From: an uncultured Roseobacter sp.
Lineage (GTDB): Bacteria > Pseudomonadota > Alphaproteobacteria > Rhodobacterales > Rhodobacteraceae
DNA: 64,000 nucleotides
Assembly (NCBI RefSeq): GCF_947495025.1
Contig: NZ_CANLXG010000001.1
Location: forward strand, 1,302,001-1,366,000
Direction of reading: 5' to 3'
The translations under genes and the position numbers were made by a program. This document shows positions 30,231 to 40,248 of this stretch, piece after piece. Under the pieces are notes generated by a model. That model worked only from the letters and a program-made list of their open reading frames with translations, had not been told where the DNA came from and made no database searches. Within the stretch, counting starts at the first letter, position 1. Every line of letters starts with the position of its first letter.

Positions 30231-31132
30231 CAGGCAATCTCCCTGAGCGCACGGTGCGCTGCATATCGCGTGGCCAAAAAGGCCACCGCTGCCATCAGCA
30301 GGGGAATAATCGCAGGCAGCAGCCATTCCGCCCCCTCGAAACCGATGCCCGACAGGAAACCCGCCATATCAGCCGCAGGCGGCAGCACCCGGACAAAGAC
30401 CATCGCAACGGCAGCGCCGCCAAAGGCCCCAAGCAGCACCCGCAACGTAAAACGCCTGATAAAGGCCTGTGCGATATACCGGTCTGTCGCTCCGACAAGC
30501 CGCAGCACACGGATCACCTGCGCGTTTGCGGCAAGCGACGCGTTAGCCGCCAGCGTCACCATCGCAGCAGCGGTCAGGCCCAGCAGAAGGGCGCTGAACC
30601 ATCCCACCGAGCGCAGTCGCTGTGCCGAAGCCACAAGTGGCGCGCGCCACTGGTTGTGGTCATCAAGCACAGCACCCGGCACTTCTGCCTCGAGTCTGAG
30701 CTGCAGGCCCTGCGCATCAAAGCCACTGGTGGCCTCGGTGATCTCAATCAGCCCCGGGAGAGGAAGTGTAGTCAGGTCAAGTCCTGCACCAAACCACGGC
30801 TCCAGCAGCGCTTGCTGGTCCTCAGCATTCAGTGCACGTACAGCCTCGACGCCGGCGGTTGTCTCCAGAATACTGAGTGCAGTGGCCTGCAATGCGGGCA
30901 TCTGAGCGGCCGGGGCGGAGATGCGCACGGTCGAGGTTCGCGCCAGACCATCGCCCCAGCTGTCAGCGAGCCTGTCTGCTGCAAGCGTGAGCGCCAGGGC
31001 AAAGACGGCCAGAAACCCCATGGCCGCAGCCGCAAAAACAGTCAGCCGGGCGGTAAACTCCGACGGCGGAACAACCTGGTCTGATCGCGTATCGCCGCGC
31101 ACCAGCATCAAAATGTCTTCGGGGAGACTCAC
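30230..31132 (-). CDS. ftsX: cell division protein FtsX (ABC permease)
   Basis: 300-aa membrane subunit of the FtsEX complex that links septum formation to peptidoglycan hydrolase activation. Four transmembrane helices are seen: one after the cytoplasmic N-terminus, and three in the last 130 residues, with a periplasmic loop between helices 1 and 2. The segment LRLVGATDRYIAQAFIRRF is the FtsX coupling motif. Overlaps ftsE by 4 bp. Confidence 0.93.
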   Translation of the reverse strand: MSLPEDILMLVRGDTRSDQVVPPSEFTARLTVFAAAAMGFLAVFALALTLAADRLADSWGDGLARTSTVRISAPAAQMPALQATALSILETTAGVEAVRALNAEDQQALLEPWFGAGLDLTTLPLPGLIEITEATSGFDAQGLQLRLEAEVPGAVLDDHNQWRAPLVASAQRLRSVGWFSALLLGLTAAAMVTLAANASLAANAQVIRVLRLVGATDRYIAQAFIRRFTLRVLLGAFGGAAVAMVFVRVLPPAADMAGFLSGIGFEGAEWLLPAIIPLLMAAVAFLATRYAAHRALREIA

Positions 31133-31806
31133 AGGTCCGCTCCTGCCAGCTGCAACTGACCGTTTGCGATCCGCAGCACACGCGCCTGAACCTGCGCCTT
31201 GGCTGCACGGATGAGGCTCAGATCGTGCGTGGCGATCAGCACTGTTTTGCCCATGCGGTTCAGTTCAACGAGCAGATGCAGCAGGCGCTGCGACATTTCC
31301 CAGTCCACGTTGCCTGTAGGCTCGTCGGCCAGAACGACATCAGGTGACATGATCACCGCACGGGCAAGTGCGGCGCGCTGGCGCTCACCACCGGACAGTT
31401 CCGGTGGCAATGCGCCTTCGCGGTGCCCGAGACCGACCCATGCCATCAGCTCCTGCAGGTCTTCCGCCGCGTCCGACGTCTGGCGACCGGCAGCTGCCAG
31501 CGGCAACAGGATGTTCTCGGAAACATTCAGGTGGTCCAGAAACTGACAGTCCTGATGCACGACCCCGATCCGGCGGCGCAAAAGCGCAATGCCGTCCCGC
31601 TCCAGGGAACTCATATCCTCGCCAAAGGCTGTGACACGACCTGAGGCGGGCGTCAGCGCACCATAGCAAAGCTTGAGCAGTGTCGTTTTACCCGCACCGG
31701 AAGGACCAGTCAGGAAATGGAACGATCCGGCCCCGAGGCTCACAGAAACGTCCGACAAAAGAGCGCCACCGCCATAGCTGTAGGCGACATTTTCCAGCTC
31801 GATCAC
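31129..31806 (-). CDS. ftsE: cell division ATP-binding protein FtsE
   Basis: 225-aa ABC ATPase partner of FtsX. Walker A is GPSGAGKTT near residue 36, the signature is LSGGERQRAALARAV, and Walker B is VLADEPTGNVD. The start at 31806 (MIELENVAYSYGG) is family-like. It heads the ftsE-ftsX-plsC-PPOX minus-strand operon, divergent from the zinc-ribbon gene. Confidence 0.95.
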   Translation of the reverse strand: MIELENVAYSYGGGALLSDVSVSLGAGSFHFLTGPSGAGKTTLLKLCYGALTPASGRVTAFGEDMSSLERDGIALLRRRIGVVHQDCQFLDHLNVSENILLPLAAAGRQTSDAAEDLQELMAWVGLGHREGALPPELSGGERQRAALARAVIMSPDVVLADEPTGNVDWEMSQRLLHLLVELNRMGKTVLIATHDLSLIRAAKAQVQARVLRIANGQLQLAGADL

Positions 31807-31975
31807 AGTGCCTCCGCTCAGATACAGGCGATGTTGTGCCTCAGCACAGGTCTGGTTTCAATGCATCACTTGCCCGCTTAATGCACAGTTAACACTTTTC
31901 GCAGAGACACGAAGGGCATAAGATGCGCTAAAACCAAAAAAAGTGGTCCGAGGTTATGAAACAGCAGGTTTTTCC

Positions 31976-32899
31976 ATGCGACTGATATGCCCGAATTGCG
32001 ATGCACAATACGAAGTTCCGGACGAAGTGATGCCGCCCGAAGGGCGCGACGTGCAGTGCTCGAATTGTGGGCAAACCTGGTTTCAGGACCACCCGGATGC
32101 CGTTGCAGAGGCAGAAGCGACCGAGCTTTCTGCCCCCCGGCCAGACGAAGAAGTGGTGCAGACTGCCCCGGAAGCACCCGCGGCACAGCTGCCGGACCCG
32201 CCGGTTCAGGACCCCCCGGCCGTACCGGATGTGCCTACTTTCGAACCCGGCTCTGATACTGACAACGCGCCGGACGAGCCCGCACCGGATCAACCTGCCC
32301 GGCGTCGTGTCGACCCTGCCGTTGCCAGAGTTCTGCAGGAAGAGGCCGAGATTGAGGCACAGGCACGCCGGAACGAAATGGCCGAAACTCTGGAAAGCCA
32401 GCCGGATCTTGGACTGCCTCAGACGGACAACTCGGACGAGGCTGCGCGCAGGGCGGAGGAATCACGCGACCGTATGGCCCGTATGCGCGGTGAAACAGCA
32501 GCCGATGACGACACTATGCCGGAAGCCGCTGCTGCTGCCGGCATGACCGCAGCAGCGGCCGGATCGCGGCGCGACCTTCTGCCTGATATCGAGGAAATCA
32601 ATTCGACGCTCCGGTCAAACAACGACCGGAATCCCGGAAGTGACCCCGGCCAGACAGCGCAGGCAGAAGTGCGCGAGAAACGCAGCTCGCGTCGTGGATT
32701 TGTCCTTGTGATTGCCATCGTCGCCCTGATGGCCCTGGTCTATGTCTATGCCCCGCAGATTGCCGAAGCAGTACCACAACTGGCTGATGCGCTGCAGACC
32801 TATGTAGCGATGATCGACAGCTGGCGGACGTGGCTGGACACCAAGCTGGAGGCAACGCTCAGCTGGCTGGACGCTGTCGCCGTTTCCAGCAGCCAGTAG
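31976..32899 (+). CDS. zinc-ribbon (MJ0042-type) single-pass membrane protein
   Basis: 307-aa protein. Residues 1-36 form an MJ0042-type zinc ribbon (CPNCDAQYEVPDE then CSNCGQTWF, two CxxC). A long acidic, Pro-rich linker (about 45-235) follows, then one transmembrane helix near 245-265 (FVLVIAIVALMALVYVYAP) and an amphipathic tail. This layout is widespread in alphaproteobacteria next to ftsEX; function unknown. The linker looks disordered. Confidence 0.88.
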   Translation: MRLICPNCDAQYEVPDEVMPPEGRDVQCSNCGQTWFQDHPDAVAEAEATELSAPRPDEEVVQTAPEAPAAQLPDPPVQDPPAVPDVPTFEPGSDTDNAPDEPAPDQPARRRVDPAVARVLQEEAEIEAQARRNEMAETLESQPDLGLPQTDNSDEAARRAEESRDRMARMRGETAADDDTMPEAAAAAGMTAAAAGSRRDLLPDIEEINSTLRSNNDRNPGSDPGQTAQAEVREKRSSRRGFVLVIAIVALMALVYVYAPQIAEAVPQLADALQTYVAMIDSWRTWLDTKLEATLSWLDAVAVSSSQ

Positions 32900-32919
32900 A
32901 TTGTCTCAGCCCGTACTGA

Positions 32920-35529
32920 TCAGAACCGGTCCAGCAGCCGGTTGAGGTAGTTACGTTCTTCTTCGGGCCGCTGAGCCTCGCCCGAGCGACGGCGGATTTC
33001 ATCCAGAAGCTCACGCGCGCGGCCGTAGGCATCGTCGTTCAGTGCAAGCGGTCCATTGTCACCATCCGCGCCTGAGTTACCGGATTCGCGTCCCAGCGGG
33101 TCCCGGTTGTCCGCGCGGCGATCCGATTCCTGAGCGCCCTGACCCGGTTGTTGCTGTTGCTGCTGCTGAGCCATCATTTCGCCCAGGGACCGCATTCCTT
33201 CACGCAGCGCTTCCATCGCCTGTCCCTGATTGTCGATTGCCTCAGCCAGATCATTCTGGCGCAGCGCGTCTTCGGCACCTTCCATTGCGCGGCCCGCGCG
33301 ATCGAGTGCGTCACGTGCAGCGTCACCTTCAGGCGTACCGGAACCGGGCAGGTTCTGTTGCTGACGGCTCAACTCGTCGCGCAGTGCCTGCTGGCGGTCA
33401 GCGATGCTGCCCTGAGTATCGCCGCCCTGACCCGGCTGGCCGGGTGCGCCCTGCTGTGCATTCTCGTCGCCGCTGCCCTGCCCCTGACCCTGCTGGCCTT
33501 CGTGGCTCTGACCGCGTCCTTCTCCGCCATTGCGGCCTTCATTGCCCTGGCTTTCACCCGCCTGGGCCCCCGGATTGAACTGCTCCTGCAGGTCGCGGAA
33601 CGCCTGATCGCTCAGGCCCTGCTGTTCACGCAGAGTGTCAGCGAGACCCTCCATGGCCTGCTCGCCGGCGCTCTGCCCGCCCTGGCCCTGCTGGCCCTGG
33701 GTGACGCGCATGTTTTCCATCATCTGCTGCAGTTCCTGAAGCGCCTGCTGCGCCTCTGCCATCCGGCCCTGTTCCATCAGTTCCTGGATCCGGTCCATCA
33801 TCTGCTGAAGATCATCCTGCGTCATCTGCATGGAATTCTGCTGATCACCCTGCTGTTGCTGCTGACCGTTCTGCTGTTCCTGCTGGCGCTGTGCCTCGCG
33901 GGAGAGCTGCTGCAGGTAATCCTCTGTCGCGCGGCGCAACTCGCGCATCAGCTCGGCGATCTCTTCGTCCGAAGCACCGTTTTTGATGGCCTCGTTCAGG
34001 CGTTCCTGCGCCCGACGCATCCGTTCGGCTGCGTCTGCCAGATCGCCTTCTTCCAGAAGGATCGCAAGATCCCAAAGGTCATCTGCGATGCTGTTCTGCT
34101 TTTCCTCGCTCATGCCGTGTCTGGCGTGGGTCTCAAGCTGGCGGATCACCCGGCGCAACCGGAGCACATCCGTTTCCTTGCGGAACACGTCTTCGGGCAC
34201 GTGGGTCACGGTGCGCATTACCTGCGCAATGCGTGACATATTGCCCCGCGACCATAAAAGATCACGCCGCGCCTCAATCACCGCGGCGGCCAGCGGATCA
34301 AAGAACCGGCGTCCCGGCAGGACAATCGCACGCGGATCCGTGACAGCGGTCTGTTCGGCCCCGTCCAGCGCCGACAGGCTGACCAGCACCGGCAGATTGG
34401 CCCAGGGGTGCTCTGAGAAATCCTCGATCAGGTTTTCCTCGAACTGTGCACGATTGCCCGCAATGGGCGTGGGCAGCGGGACAACAAGGTCCGGGCGAGC
34501 TTCGGGATCGATGGTCAGGCCGTAACGCCGGTCGACCGAGGCAAGATCAAGGGTGAAAACCGCCTCGCCGGCTTCAACGCCATAATCATCACTGGCCTCA
34601 AACGGCAGTGTCATTTCGCCGACGGCCGAGGCGGTCGGATCAGACAGAACCGCAATCTCGGGCGGGGCGTCTTCGATGACAACGATCTGCCAGCTGCGAC
34701 CACCCGGGCCATTGATCGTGATTTCCCCGCTCTGCGCTACGATAAAATCCTGTGCCGGATCAGAGGCCGGCGGTACATCTGTGCGCCCGGACACAGTCTC
34801 GGACAGGGTCAATGCCCCGATCTCGCCGTAAAGGCGGAGGGTGATCAGACTGCCTTCGGGCACTTCGAGCGTGCCTGCGTCAATATCGTTGAGATAGATG
34901 GTGGGTTTGCCGGTGTAACGCGGACTTTCCGCCCAGCCTTCCCAGACTGGACCGCTGGCCAGGCCGCCGGCGCCGGGGGCCATGTCAGCAACTGTCCCCA
35001 CACGCAAGACAGACCCGAAGACAAGAGCCACAGCAAAAAACAAGGCCGCCACGTACCGCAGTGCATATGGGTCCCGGTCTGCGATCCGAAGATCCGCAGC
35101 GACGGCGCTCGCGGATTGCGCGCGTCTGGCCATACGGGCCTGGTGCGCGCGCCAGACAGCCGCCGAGGCCGCGTCCTCATGTCCGATGGTCTGGGTATCG
35201 AGGAGTGCCTGCACCGGACGTCCCGGCAGGCTTGCATCCAGTCGTGCCAGCGCTTCGCTGCGCGGGGGCCAGCGAAATGTGCGGAACGCGTAAATCCCGG
35301 AGGCGACAAGGGCGAGCACCGACAGTACAACAGTCGCCCAGACAATTTCGACGCTGATGCTTTCATGAAGACCCAGCATCAGTGCAGCCAGCATACAGAG
35401 CAGAATACTCATCAGCGGCCAGAAGCTGCGCAGCATCCGTTCTGAAATCATGCCCAGATGCGTTAACCGCAACGGCCACCGCATGGCGCGCAGTGTTCTG
35501 TCTGCATCGTGCCGGGAAAATGATGACAT
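32920..35529 (-). CDS. TIGR02302 family protein
   Basis: 869-aa protein with N-terminal transmembrane helices (about residues 35-90 and 145-170), a large beta-rich periplasmic part, then a long Gln/Glu-rich helical segment (about 600-690) with QQQQ runs and likely coiled coil, and a disordered Gly/Gln-rich tail. This matches the alphaproteobacterial TIGR02302 family, of unknown function but conserved beside lysA and argH. The start at 35529 (MSSFSRHDAD) is chosen over an 11-codon longer frame. Confidence 0.88.
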   Translation of the reverse strand: MSSFSRHDADRTLRAMRWPLRLTHLGMISERMLRSFWPLMSILLCMLAALMLGLHESISVEIVWATVVLSVLALVASGIYAFRTFRWPPRSEALARLDASLPGRPVQALLDTQTIGHEDAASAAVWRAHQARMARRAQSASAVAADLRIADRDPYALRYVAALFFAVALVFGSVLRVGTVADMAPGAGGLASGPVWEGWAESPRYTGKPTIYLNDIDAGTLEVPEGSLITLRLYGEIGALTLSETVSGRTDVPPASDPAQDFIVAQSGEITINGPGGRSWQIVVIEDAPPEIAVLSDPTASAVGEMTLPFEASDDYGVEAGEAVFTLDLASVDRRYGLTIDPEARPDLVVPLPTPIAGNRAQFEENLIEDFSEHPWANLPVLVSLSALDGAEQTAVTDPRAIVLPGRRFFDPLAAAVIEARRDLLWSRGNMSRIAQVMRTVTHVPEDVFRKETDVLRLRRVIRQLETHARHGMSEEKQNSIADDLWDLAILLEEGDLADAAERMRRAQERLNEAIKNGASDEEIAELMRELRRATEDYLQQLSREAQRQQEQQNGQQQQQGDQQNSMQMTQDDLQQMMDRIQELMEQGRMAEAQQALQELQQMMENMRVTQGQQGQGGQSAGEQAMEGLADTLREQQGLSDQAFRDLQEQFNPGAQAGESQGNEGRNGGEGRGQSHEGQQGQGQGSGDENAQQGAPGQPGQGGDTQGSIADRQQALRDELSRQQQNLPGSGTPEGDAARDALDRAGRAMEGAEDALRQNDLAEAIDNQGQAMEALREGMRSLGEMMAQQQQQQQPGQGAQESDRRADNRDPLGRESGNSGADGDNGPLALNDDAYGRARELLDEIRRRSGEAQRPEEERNYLNRLLDRF

Positions 35530-35569
35530 CGGTACCTCTCCACTGGGCGGGTCTGGCACCACTATGCCG

Positions 35570-36835
35570 TCACAACCATTCAGGAATGGTATCCCGATTT
35601 ATCATTTCGTCAAAGGTCGGCCGTCGGCGAATAACCGCAAATTGATCATTGTGGACCAGAACCTCCGGAATCAGGGGCCGCGAGTTGTATTCACTGCTCA
35701 TAACCGCGCCATACGCACCAGCAGACCGGAAGGCCACAAGATCGCCAGCGCTGACAGGCGGCATCAGGCGCTCGCGGGCGAAGGTATCACCTGTCTCGCA
35801 CACCGGTCCCACGATATCGAATTTCACCTTCTCAACACCCGCCCCGGGCTCCACCACAGGGACGATGTCGTGATAGGCTTCGTACATGGCCGGGCGTATC
35901 AGGTCATTCATTGCGCCATCCAGGATCAGGAAATCGCGACCTTCGCCAGATTTCACATAGATGACTTCAGAAACCATTAAGCCTGCGTTCCCGGCGATCA
36001 GGCGACCCGGCTCAATCTCGATCTCACAACCCAGATGTCCCAGCGTTTTCCGGATCATAGCGCCATAGTCAGACGGCAGGGGCGGCGCCTGGTTGTCACG
36101 CGCATATGGGATACCGAGCCCGCCGCCAAGGTCGAGCCGCCGGATGTTGTGACCATCGGCGCGCAGCGTTTCTGTCAGCTCGGCCACCTTCTGGTATGCC
36201 AGTTCGAAGGGTGCAAGATCCGTCAGCTGGCTGCCGATATGCACATCAATCCCAATGATTTCGAGCCCGGGCATCGAGGCCGCCAGCCTGTAGACTTCGC
36301 GGGCGCGCGAAATGGGGATCCCGAACTTGTTTTCCGACTTGCCCGTCGCAATTTTGGCATGGGTTTTGGCGTCAACATCCGGATTGATGCGAATGGTGAC
36401 AGGGGCAACAACGCCCATTTCGCGGGCAGTTGCATCCAGAACCACCATTTCTGGTTCAGATTCCACATTGAACTGACGGATACCGCCTTCCAGCGCCAGA
36501 CGGATTTCCGCAGCTGTTTTGCCAACGCCCGAAAAAACAATCCTGTCGCCGGGAACACCCGCCGCCTTTGCGCGCAAGTATTCCCCACCAGACACCACAT
36601 CCATACCCGCACCGGCCTGAGCCAGCGTCCTGAGAATGGCCTGATTACTGGCCGCTTTCATAGCATAGCAGACAAGGTGATCTACGCCTTCAAGCGCCTC
36701 ATCAAACAGAGTGAAATGGCGCAGAAGTGTCGCTGTGGAATAGACGTAGAAAGGTGTCCCGACCGCCGCCGCGATTTCCGACACCGGCACGTCCTCGGCG
36801 AAAAGCGCGCCGTCTTTGTAAAGAAAATGATCCAT
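35570..36835 (-). CDS. lysA: diaminopimelate decarboxylase
   Basis: 421-aa PLP enzyme making L-lysine from meso-diaminopimelate. The PLP Lys is in YAMKAASNQ near residue 58; HIGSQ, LDLGGGLGIPY and the active-site Cys motif GPVCETGDTF are present, and the C-terminal RSAGAYGAVMSSEYNSRP is typical. Complete and intact. It precedes TIGR02302 on the same strand. Confidence 0.97.
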   Translation of the reverse strand: MDHFLYKDGALFAEDVPVSEIAAAVGTPFYVYSTATLLRHFTLFDEALEGVDHLVCYAMKAASNQAILRTLAQAGAGMDVVSGGEYLRAKAAGVPGDRIVFSGVGKTAAEIRLALEGGIRQFNVESEPEMVVLDATAREMGVVAPVTIRINPDVDAKTHAKIATGKSENKFGIPISRAREVYRLAASMPGLEIIGIDVHIGSQLTDLAPFELAYQKVAELTETLRADGHNIRRLDLGGGLGIPYARDNQAPPLPSDYGAMIRKTLGHLGCEIEIEPGRLIAGNAGLMVSEVIYVKSGEGRDFLILDGAMNDLIRPAMYEAYHDIVPVVEPGAGVEKVKFDIVGPVCETGDTFARERLMPPVSAGDLVAFRSAGAYGAVMSSEYNSRPLIPEVLVHNDQFAVIRRRPTFDEMINRDTIPEWL

Positions 36836-36902
36836 GCCCGCGCTTTAGCCACGAATCCCCGGGCAGATCAATGCAGATTGCCCGGCCGGACAATCTGTCC
36901 CG

Positions 36903-38072
36903 TTATTTCGACGCGCGGATCCGGGCAAGCCGCTCAGCCTGCCGGGCTTCAACAGCCTGCCATACGGCTGCAAACTCTGCATTCATCACACCGCGGCCGG
37001 TCGCCGTCTGCCACAGTGTATGAAAAGGGCTGTCGTTGCACTCAACAATCACCGGACCGTCAGGCGTTATCGCAATATCCCAGCCACAGACGCCATAGTC
37101 GGGCAGCACGGCATGAGCCTGTTGCGCAAGTTCGCGCGCAGCCTGCCAGTGCGGGATCGTCAGGCCTGTGACCCGCGCGCCGGTGCGCGGGCTGACATCC
37201 GGTCGCCCGATGTCCGGGCCGCTGCCACTGCGGCAGCCCGTGACTGTACCGGTTTCCGTTTCTATGTGGGCCAGCATACTGCCAGCCTGCCAGAAATTGT
37301 CCGACATCGCCTGGGGCGCGGGAATTTTCCAGAGACCATAGACAGTTTGTGGCACCGGACCTGTCATCGCCGTGACGATGCGCAGGCACCCGGTGGTTTC
37401 TCCGGTTATCGCCGACATCTCCTCGTGCGGCGTCAGAGCTGGCTGAAAAAGGTACCCCCCCGCATATTTGTCAGTAACCTCGGCACTGAAATCTGACAGC
37501 GACGTGGTTTTCCCGTTGCCGAGTGTCAGATATCCCGTTTCTGCATCAAACGACCGCAGCAAAACCGAGCCGACCGAAAGTGACCCGCCCAGCGGCTTGC
37601 CAAAAAGCGGATACGCCGACGCGTCGGACAGGAAGGCAGAAACCCCGGCCGCATCGCGAAGCATCGGGGTGTTGCCAAAAGAACCGGTGCGCGACACCAC
37701 AGCCAGTGTTTCAGGTACAGCAAGTCCCAGTTGTCGCATCAACGCGGAAAACAGCACTTTGTGCCCGACAAAAGAGCCTGTCTGGACAACTTCCGGCGGG
37801 GACAACCGCGTGTTGAGGGCCTTGCTGGTGGCAACGCCGACAAACTCACGTTTCTCAGCGCTGGTCAGCGCTGGATCGAACAGACCCTGATCGTAATATT
37901 CCTGAGAGGTCAGCCTGCCCGGACCAAATCTCAGCGACAGCATTTCGCGCAGCTGCCGCGCCGGGCCTACTCCGAATTCTTTTGCTACCCGCAGAATTAC
38001 AGGTGCGGGCGGCTTTGCCGCGCCGTCTGTTTTTTCAAGCAGGTTTGCCCCGGCCTGGGTCGCTGTATTCAT
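36903..38072 (-). CDS. sugar-transfer-associated-like ATP-grasp protein
   Basis: 389-aa protein with an ATP-grasp fold. FGKPLGGSLSVGSVLLRS contributes to nucleotide binding, and CGWDIAITPDGPVIVECNDSP near residue 335 is the metal-binding end of the grasp fold. It resembles the ATPgrasp_ST group (PF14397 type) linked to exopolysaccharide or sugar metabolism. The start at 38072 is favoured because upstream codons lack similarity. Substrate unknown. Confidence 0.75.
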   Translation of the reverse strand: MNTATQAGANLLEKTDGAAKPPAPVILRVAKEFGVGPARQLREMLSLRFGPGRLTSQEYYDQGLFDPALTSAEKREFVGVATSKALNTRLSPPEVVQTGSFVGHKVLFSALMRQLGLAVPETLAVVSRTGSFGNTPMLRDAAGVSAFLSDASAYPLFGKPLGGSLSVGSVLLRSFDAETGYLTLGNGKTTSLSDFSAEVTDKYAGGYLFQPALTPHEEMSAITGETTGCLRIVTAMTGPVPQTVYGLWKIPAPQAMSDNFWQAGSMLAHIETETGTVTGCRSGSGPDIGRPDVSPRTGARVTGLTIPHWQAARELAQQAHAVLPDYGVCGWDIAITPDGPVIVECNDSPFHTLWQTATGRGVMNAEFAAVWQAVEARQAERLARIRASK

Positions 38073-38163
38073 GATTTCTGCCCCGTTCAGTCTCGTTTCA
38101 GTGAAGCGTAGACCGAAAAAATGGCAGAATTCTGACTGGATTGTTTCCGAAATCCGGAAAATT

Positions 38164-38472
38164 CTATGTGTCGTTGCCGGTCCGCAGGAACAGATAGAGA
38201 GGCAGGCCACAGCTGACACCGATGCAGAACGTCGCCGGGATCGCGATCAGGCCCCGCCAGCGCCTTGTGCGGACCGTCTCCGCAATGATCCAGACGGTCA
38301 GGGCCGTCGCGGCAACCGTCAGGTCCCAGACAAGGCCGCTCGTCGCGGCATTCGCATGCCACGCATCGACCATAGCCATCAGGTCATAACCGTTTTCATT
38401 GAACCAGGTAATGAACCAGCTCATCGGATGGATTGTGCCCCAGACCGCAAGCGCGAGATAAACGTAGCGCAT
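38164..38472 (-). CDS. DUF2834 membrane protein
   Basis: 102-aa protein with three transmembrane helices and the DUF2834 features MRYVYLALAVWGTIHPMSWF and an internal DLTVAATALTVWI. Last gene of the argH operon; it starts 5 bp after the second small lipoprotein. Function unknown. Confidence 0.85.
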   Translation of the reverse strand: MRYVYLALAVWGTIHPMSWFITWFNENGYDLMAMVDAWHANAATSGLVWDLTVAATALTVWIIAETVRTRRWRGLIAIPATFCIGVSCGLPLYLFLRTGNDT

Positions 38473-38477
38473 CGGTT

Positions 38478-38639
38478 TTACAGCCCCTTCGTCATACCAA
38501 ACCGGGCATCACCCGAAATGGAAATGCCGGTTTTTGTGGCAGAGTCGCGCGGGATCGGCTTCAGCGTCGGATCGATCGGTTCAGGCTGTGTGCAGGCCAT
38601 CAGAGAAACCAGAAAAAAGAGTGTAACGGCGTAACGCAT
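38478..38639 (-). CDS. tiny lipoprotein 2 of argH operon
   Basis: 53-aa product with a lipobox signal peptide ([16 protein letters not shown]). The mature peptide of about 38 residues is polar with TGISISGDARFGMTKGL at the end. The ATG overlaps the stop of the upstream tiny lipoprotein (TGATG) and the next gene starts 5 bp later, so it is part of a coupled argH operon. It is too short for standard ORF cut-offs. Confidence 0.75.
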   Translation of the reverse strand: MRYAVTLFFLVSLMACTQPEPIDPTLKPIPRDSATKTGISISGDARFGMTKGL

Positions 38640-38815
38640 CACAGGCCGACACGCACGGAAACAGGCCCTCTGCCCAACCCGATGCTGGCGCTGGGATAAA
38701 TCCCGCTGTTGGAAATCGTCACGCCACCGTTCACCGTGGGTCTCACCGGCTCACCATCGACGCCGCATCCTGCCAGCAGCGCCATCAGGAAAACAGCTCC
38801 TGTCAGTCTGATCAT
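38639..38815 (-). CDS. tiny lipoprotein 1 of argH operon
   Basis: 58-aa product with a signal peptide and lipobox ([17 protein letters not shown]). The mature part ends [20 protein letters not shown]. The ATG overlaps the argH stop (ATGA). Its C-terminal ISNSGIY and that of lipoprotein 2 (ISISGDARF) look alike, suggesting an old duplication. Small lipoproteins between argH and lysA occur in many proteobacteria, including LptM-like ones, but the GRKGPL motif of LptM is absent. Confidence 0.75.
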   Translation of the reverse strand: MIRLTGAVFLMALLAGCGVDGEPVRPTVNGGVTISNSGIYPSASIGLGRGPVSVRVGL

Positions 38816-40224
38816 GCCATCAGCTCCTTCCAGCGGGCAATCTGCGCGCGCACCTGTGCGGGCGCCGTCCCCCCGTAAGATGTACGCGAACTGACAGAAT
38901 TTTCCACCCCGAGCACGTCAAAGACATCCCCGGTGATACCGTCGTGGGCGGATTTCATCTCGTCCAGCGTCAGGTCAGGCAGATCGCAGCCCTTGGATTC
39001 TGCAAGCGCAACGAGGCTGCCTGTAATGTGATGCGCATCCCGGAACGGGAGGCCAAGAACCCGCACGAGCCAGTCTGCGAGATCCGTCGCCGTCGAAAAA
39101 CCGGATCCCGCCGCCGCTGCCAGACTCTCGCGGTTGGCAGTCATATCCGTGACCATGCCTGTCATCGCCGCGAGCGCGAGCATCAGGTTGTCGGCGGCAT
39201 CAAAGACCTGTTCCTTGTCTTCCTGCATGTCCTTCGAATAGGTCAGCGGCAGGCCTTTCATCACCATCATCAGCGCTGTACTAGCGCCGAAGATGCGGCC
39301 CACCTTGGCACGGATCAGCTCGGCGGCGTCAGGATTCTTCTTCTGCGGCATGATCGAGGATCCGGTCGAGAACCGGTCGCTCAGCGTGACAAACCGGAAC
39401 TGAGCCGAAGACCAGATCACCAGTTCCTCGGCAAAACGGCTCAGATGCATCGCGCAGATGCTCGCGGCACTCAGAAACTCCAGCGCAAAATCCCTGTCAC
39501 TCACCGCATCCAGCGAATTTGCCGCGGGTGCGTCAAAACCGAGTGCTTCGGCTGTCATGTGCCGGTCGATCGGGAATGATGTTCCGGCCAGTGCCGCGGC
39601 CCCAAGTGGCGAGGTATTCATCCGCGCCCGCGCGTCCCGCACACGACTGAGATCACGCCCGAACATCTCAACATAGGCCATCATGTGATGCCCCCATGTC
39701 ACCGGCTGTGCAGTCTGCAGATGTGTAAAACCGGGCATCACCCAGTCAGCTCCTGCCTCTGCCTGCGTCAGCAGCGCGCGGATCAGCGCCTGGAGACCGG
39801 TATCGCAGGCATCAAGCTGGTCGCGCACCCAGAGTTTGAAATCTGTCGCAACCTGGTCGTTCCGGCTGCGGCCTGTGTGAAGACGGCCGGCGGGTTCGCC
39901 AATGATCTCTTTCAGTCGTGCTTCCACGTTCATGTGGATGTCTTCGAGCGCCGCTGAAAAAGGGAAATCACCGGCTTCAATCTCTGACAAGACCGTGAGC
40001 AGCCCTTCCCTGATGGCCTCAACATCGTTAGCTTGCAGGATGCCTGTCGCCCCCAGCATAGCGGCATGCGCACGCGAGCCTGCGATATCCTGTGCCGCCA
40101 TCCGCTGGTCAAATCCGATTGAGGCATTAATTGCCTCCATAATCGCGTCAGGACCGGCAGAGAAACGGCCGCCCCACATGGCATTGGATGTGCTGGCCTT
40201 TTGCGTGTCGCTGGAATTTGTCAT
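38812..40224 (-). CDS. argH: argininosuccinate lyase
   Basis: 470-aa enzyme releasing fumarate and arginine in arginine synthesis. Conserved parts: [11 protein letters not shown] at the N-terminus, [23 protein letters not shown] [12 protein letters not shown], and the family signature [12 protein letters not shown]. The start at 40224 ([12 protein letters not shown]) is divergent from the TlpA-like gene with only 24 bp between. Complete. Confidence 0.97.
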   Translation of the reverse strand: MTNSSDTQKASTSNAMWGGRFSAGPDAIMEAINASIGFDQRMAAQDIAGSRAHAAMLGATGILQANDVEAIREGLLTVLSEIEAGDFPFSAALEDIHMNVEARLKEIIGEPAGRLHTGRSRNDQVATDFKLWVRDQLDACDTGLQALIRALLTQAEAGADWVMPGFTHLQTAQPVTWGHHMMAYVEMFGRDLSRVRDARARMNTSPLGAAALAGTSFPIDRHMTAEALGFDAPAANSLDAVSDRDFALEFLSAASICAMHLSRFAEELVIWSSAQFRFVTLSDRFSTGSSIMPQKKNPDAAELIRAKVGRIFGASTALMMVMKGLPLTYSKDMQEDKEQVFDAADNLMLALAAMTGMVTDMTANRESLAAAAGSGFSTATDLADWLVRVLGLPFRDAHHITGSLVALAESKGCDLPDLTLDEMKSAHDGITGDVFDVLGVENSVSSRTSYGGTAPAQVRAQIARWKELMA

Positions 40225-40248
40225 CTGCCTGAATCCTCCGGAGGGGAT

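Noticed and set aside
33148..34236. 362-codon Leu-rich frame antisense to the TIGR02302 gene
   Set aside because: Leu runs are the reverse reading of CAG/GAG-rich coiled-coil DNA, not a membrane protein.
36035..37171. 378-codon frame antisense to lysA and the ATP-grasp gene
   Set aside because: It spans two oppositely oriented real genes and has no start region or family.
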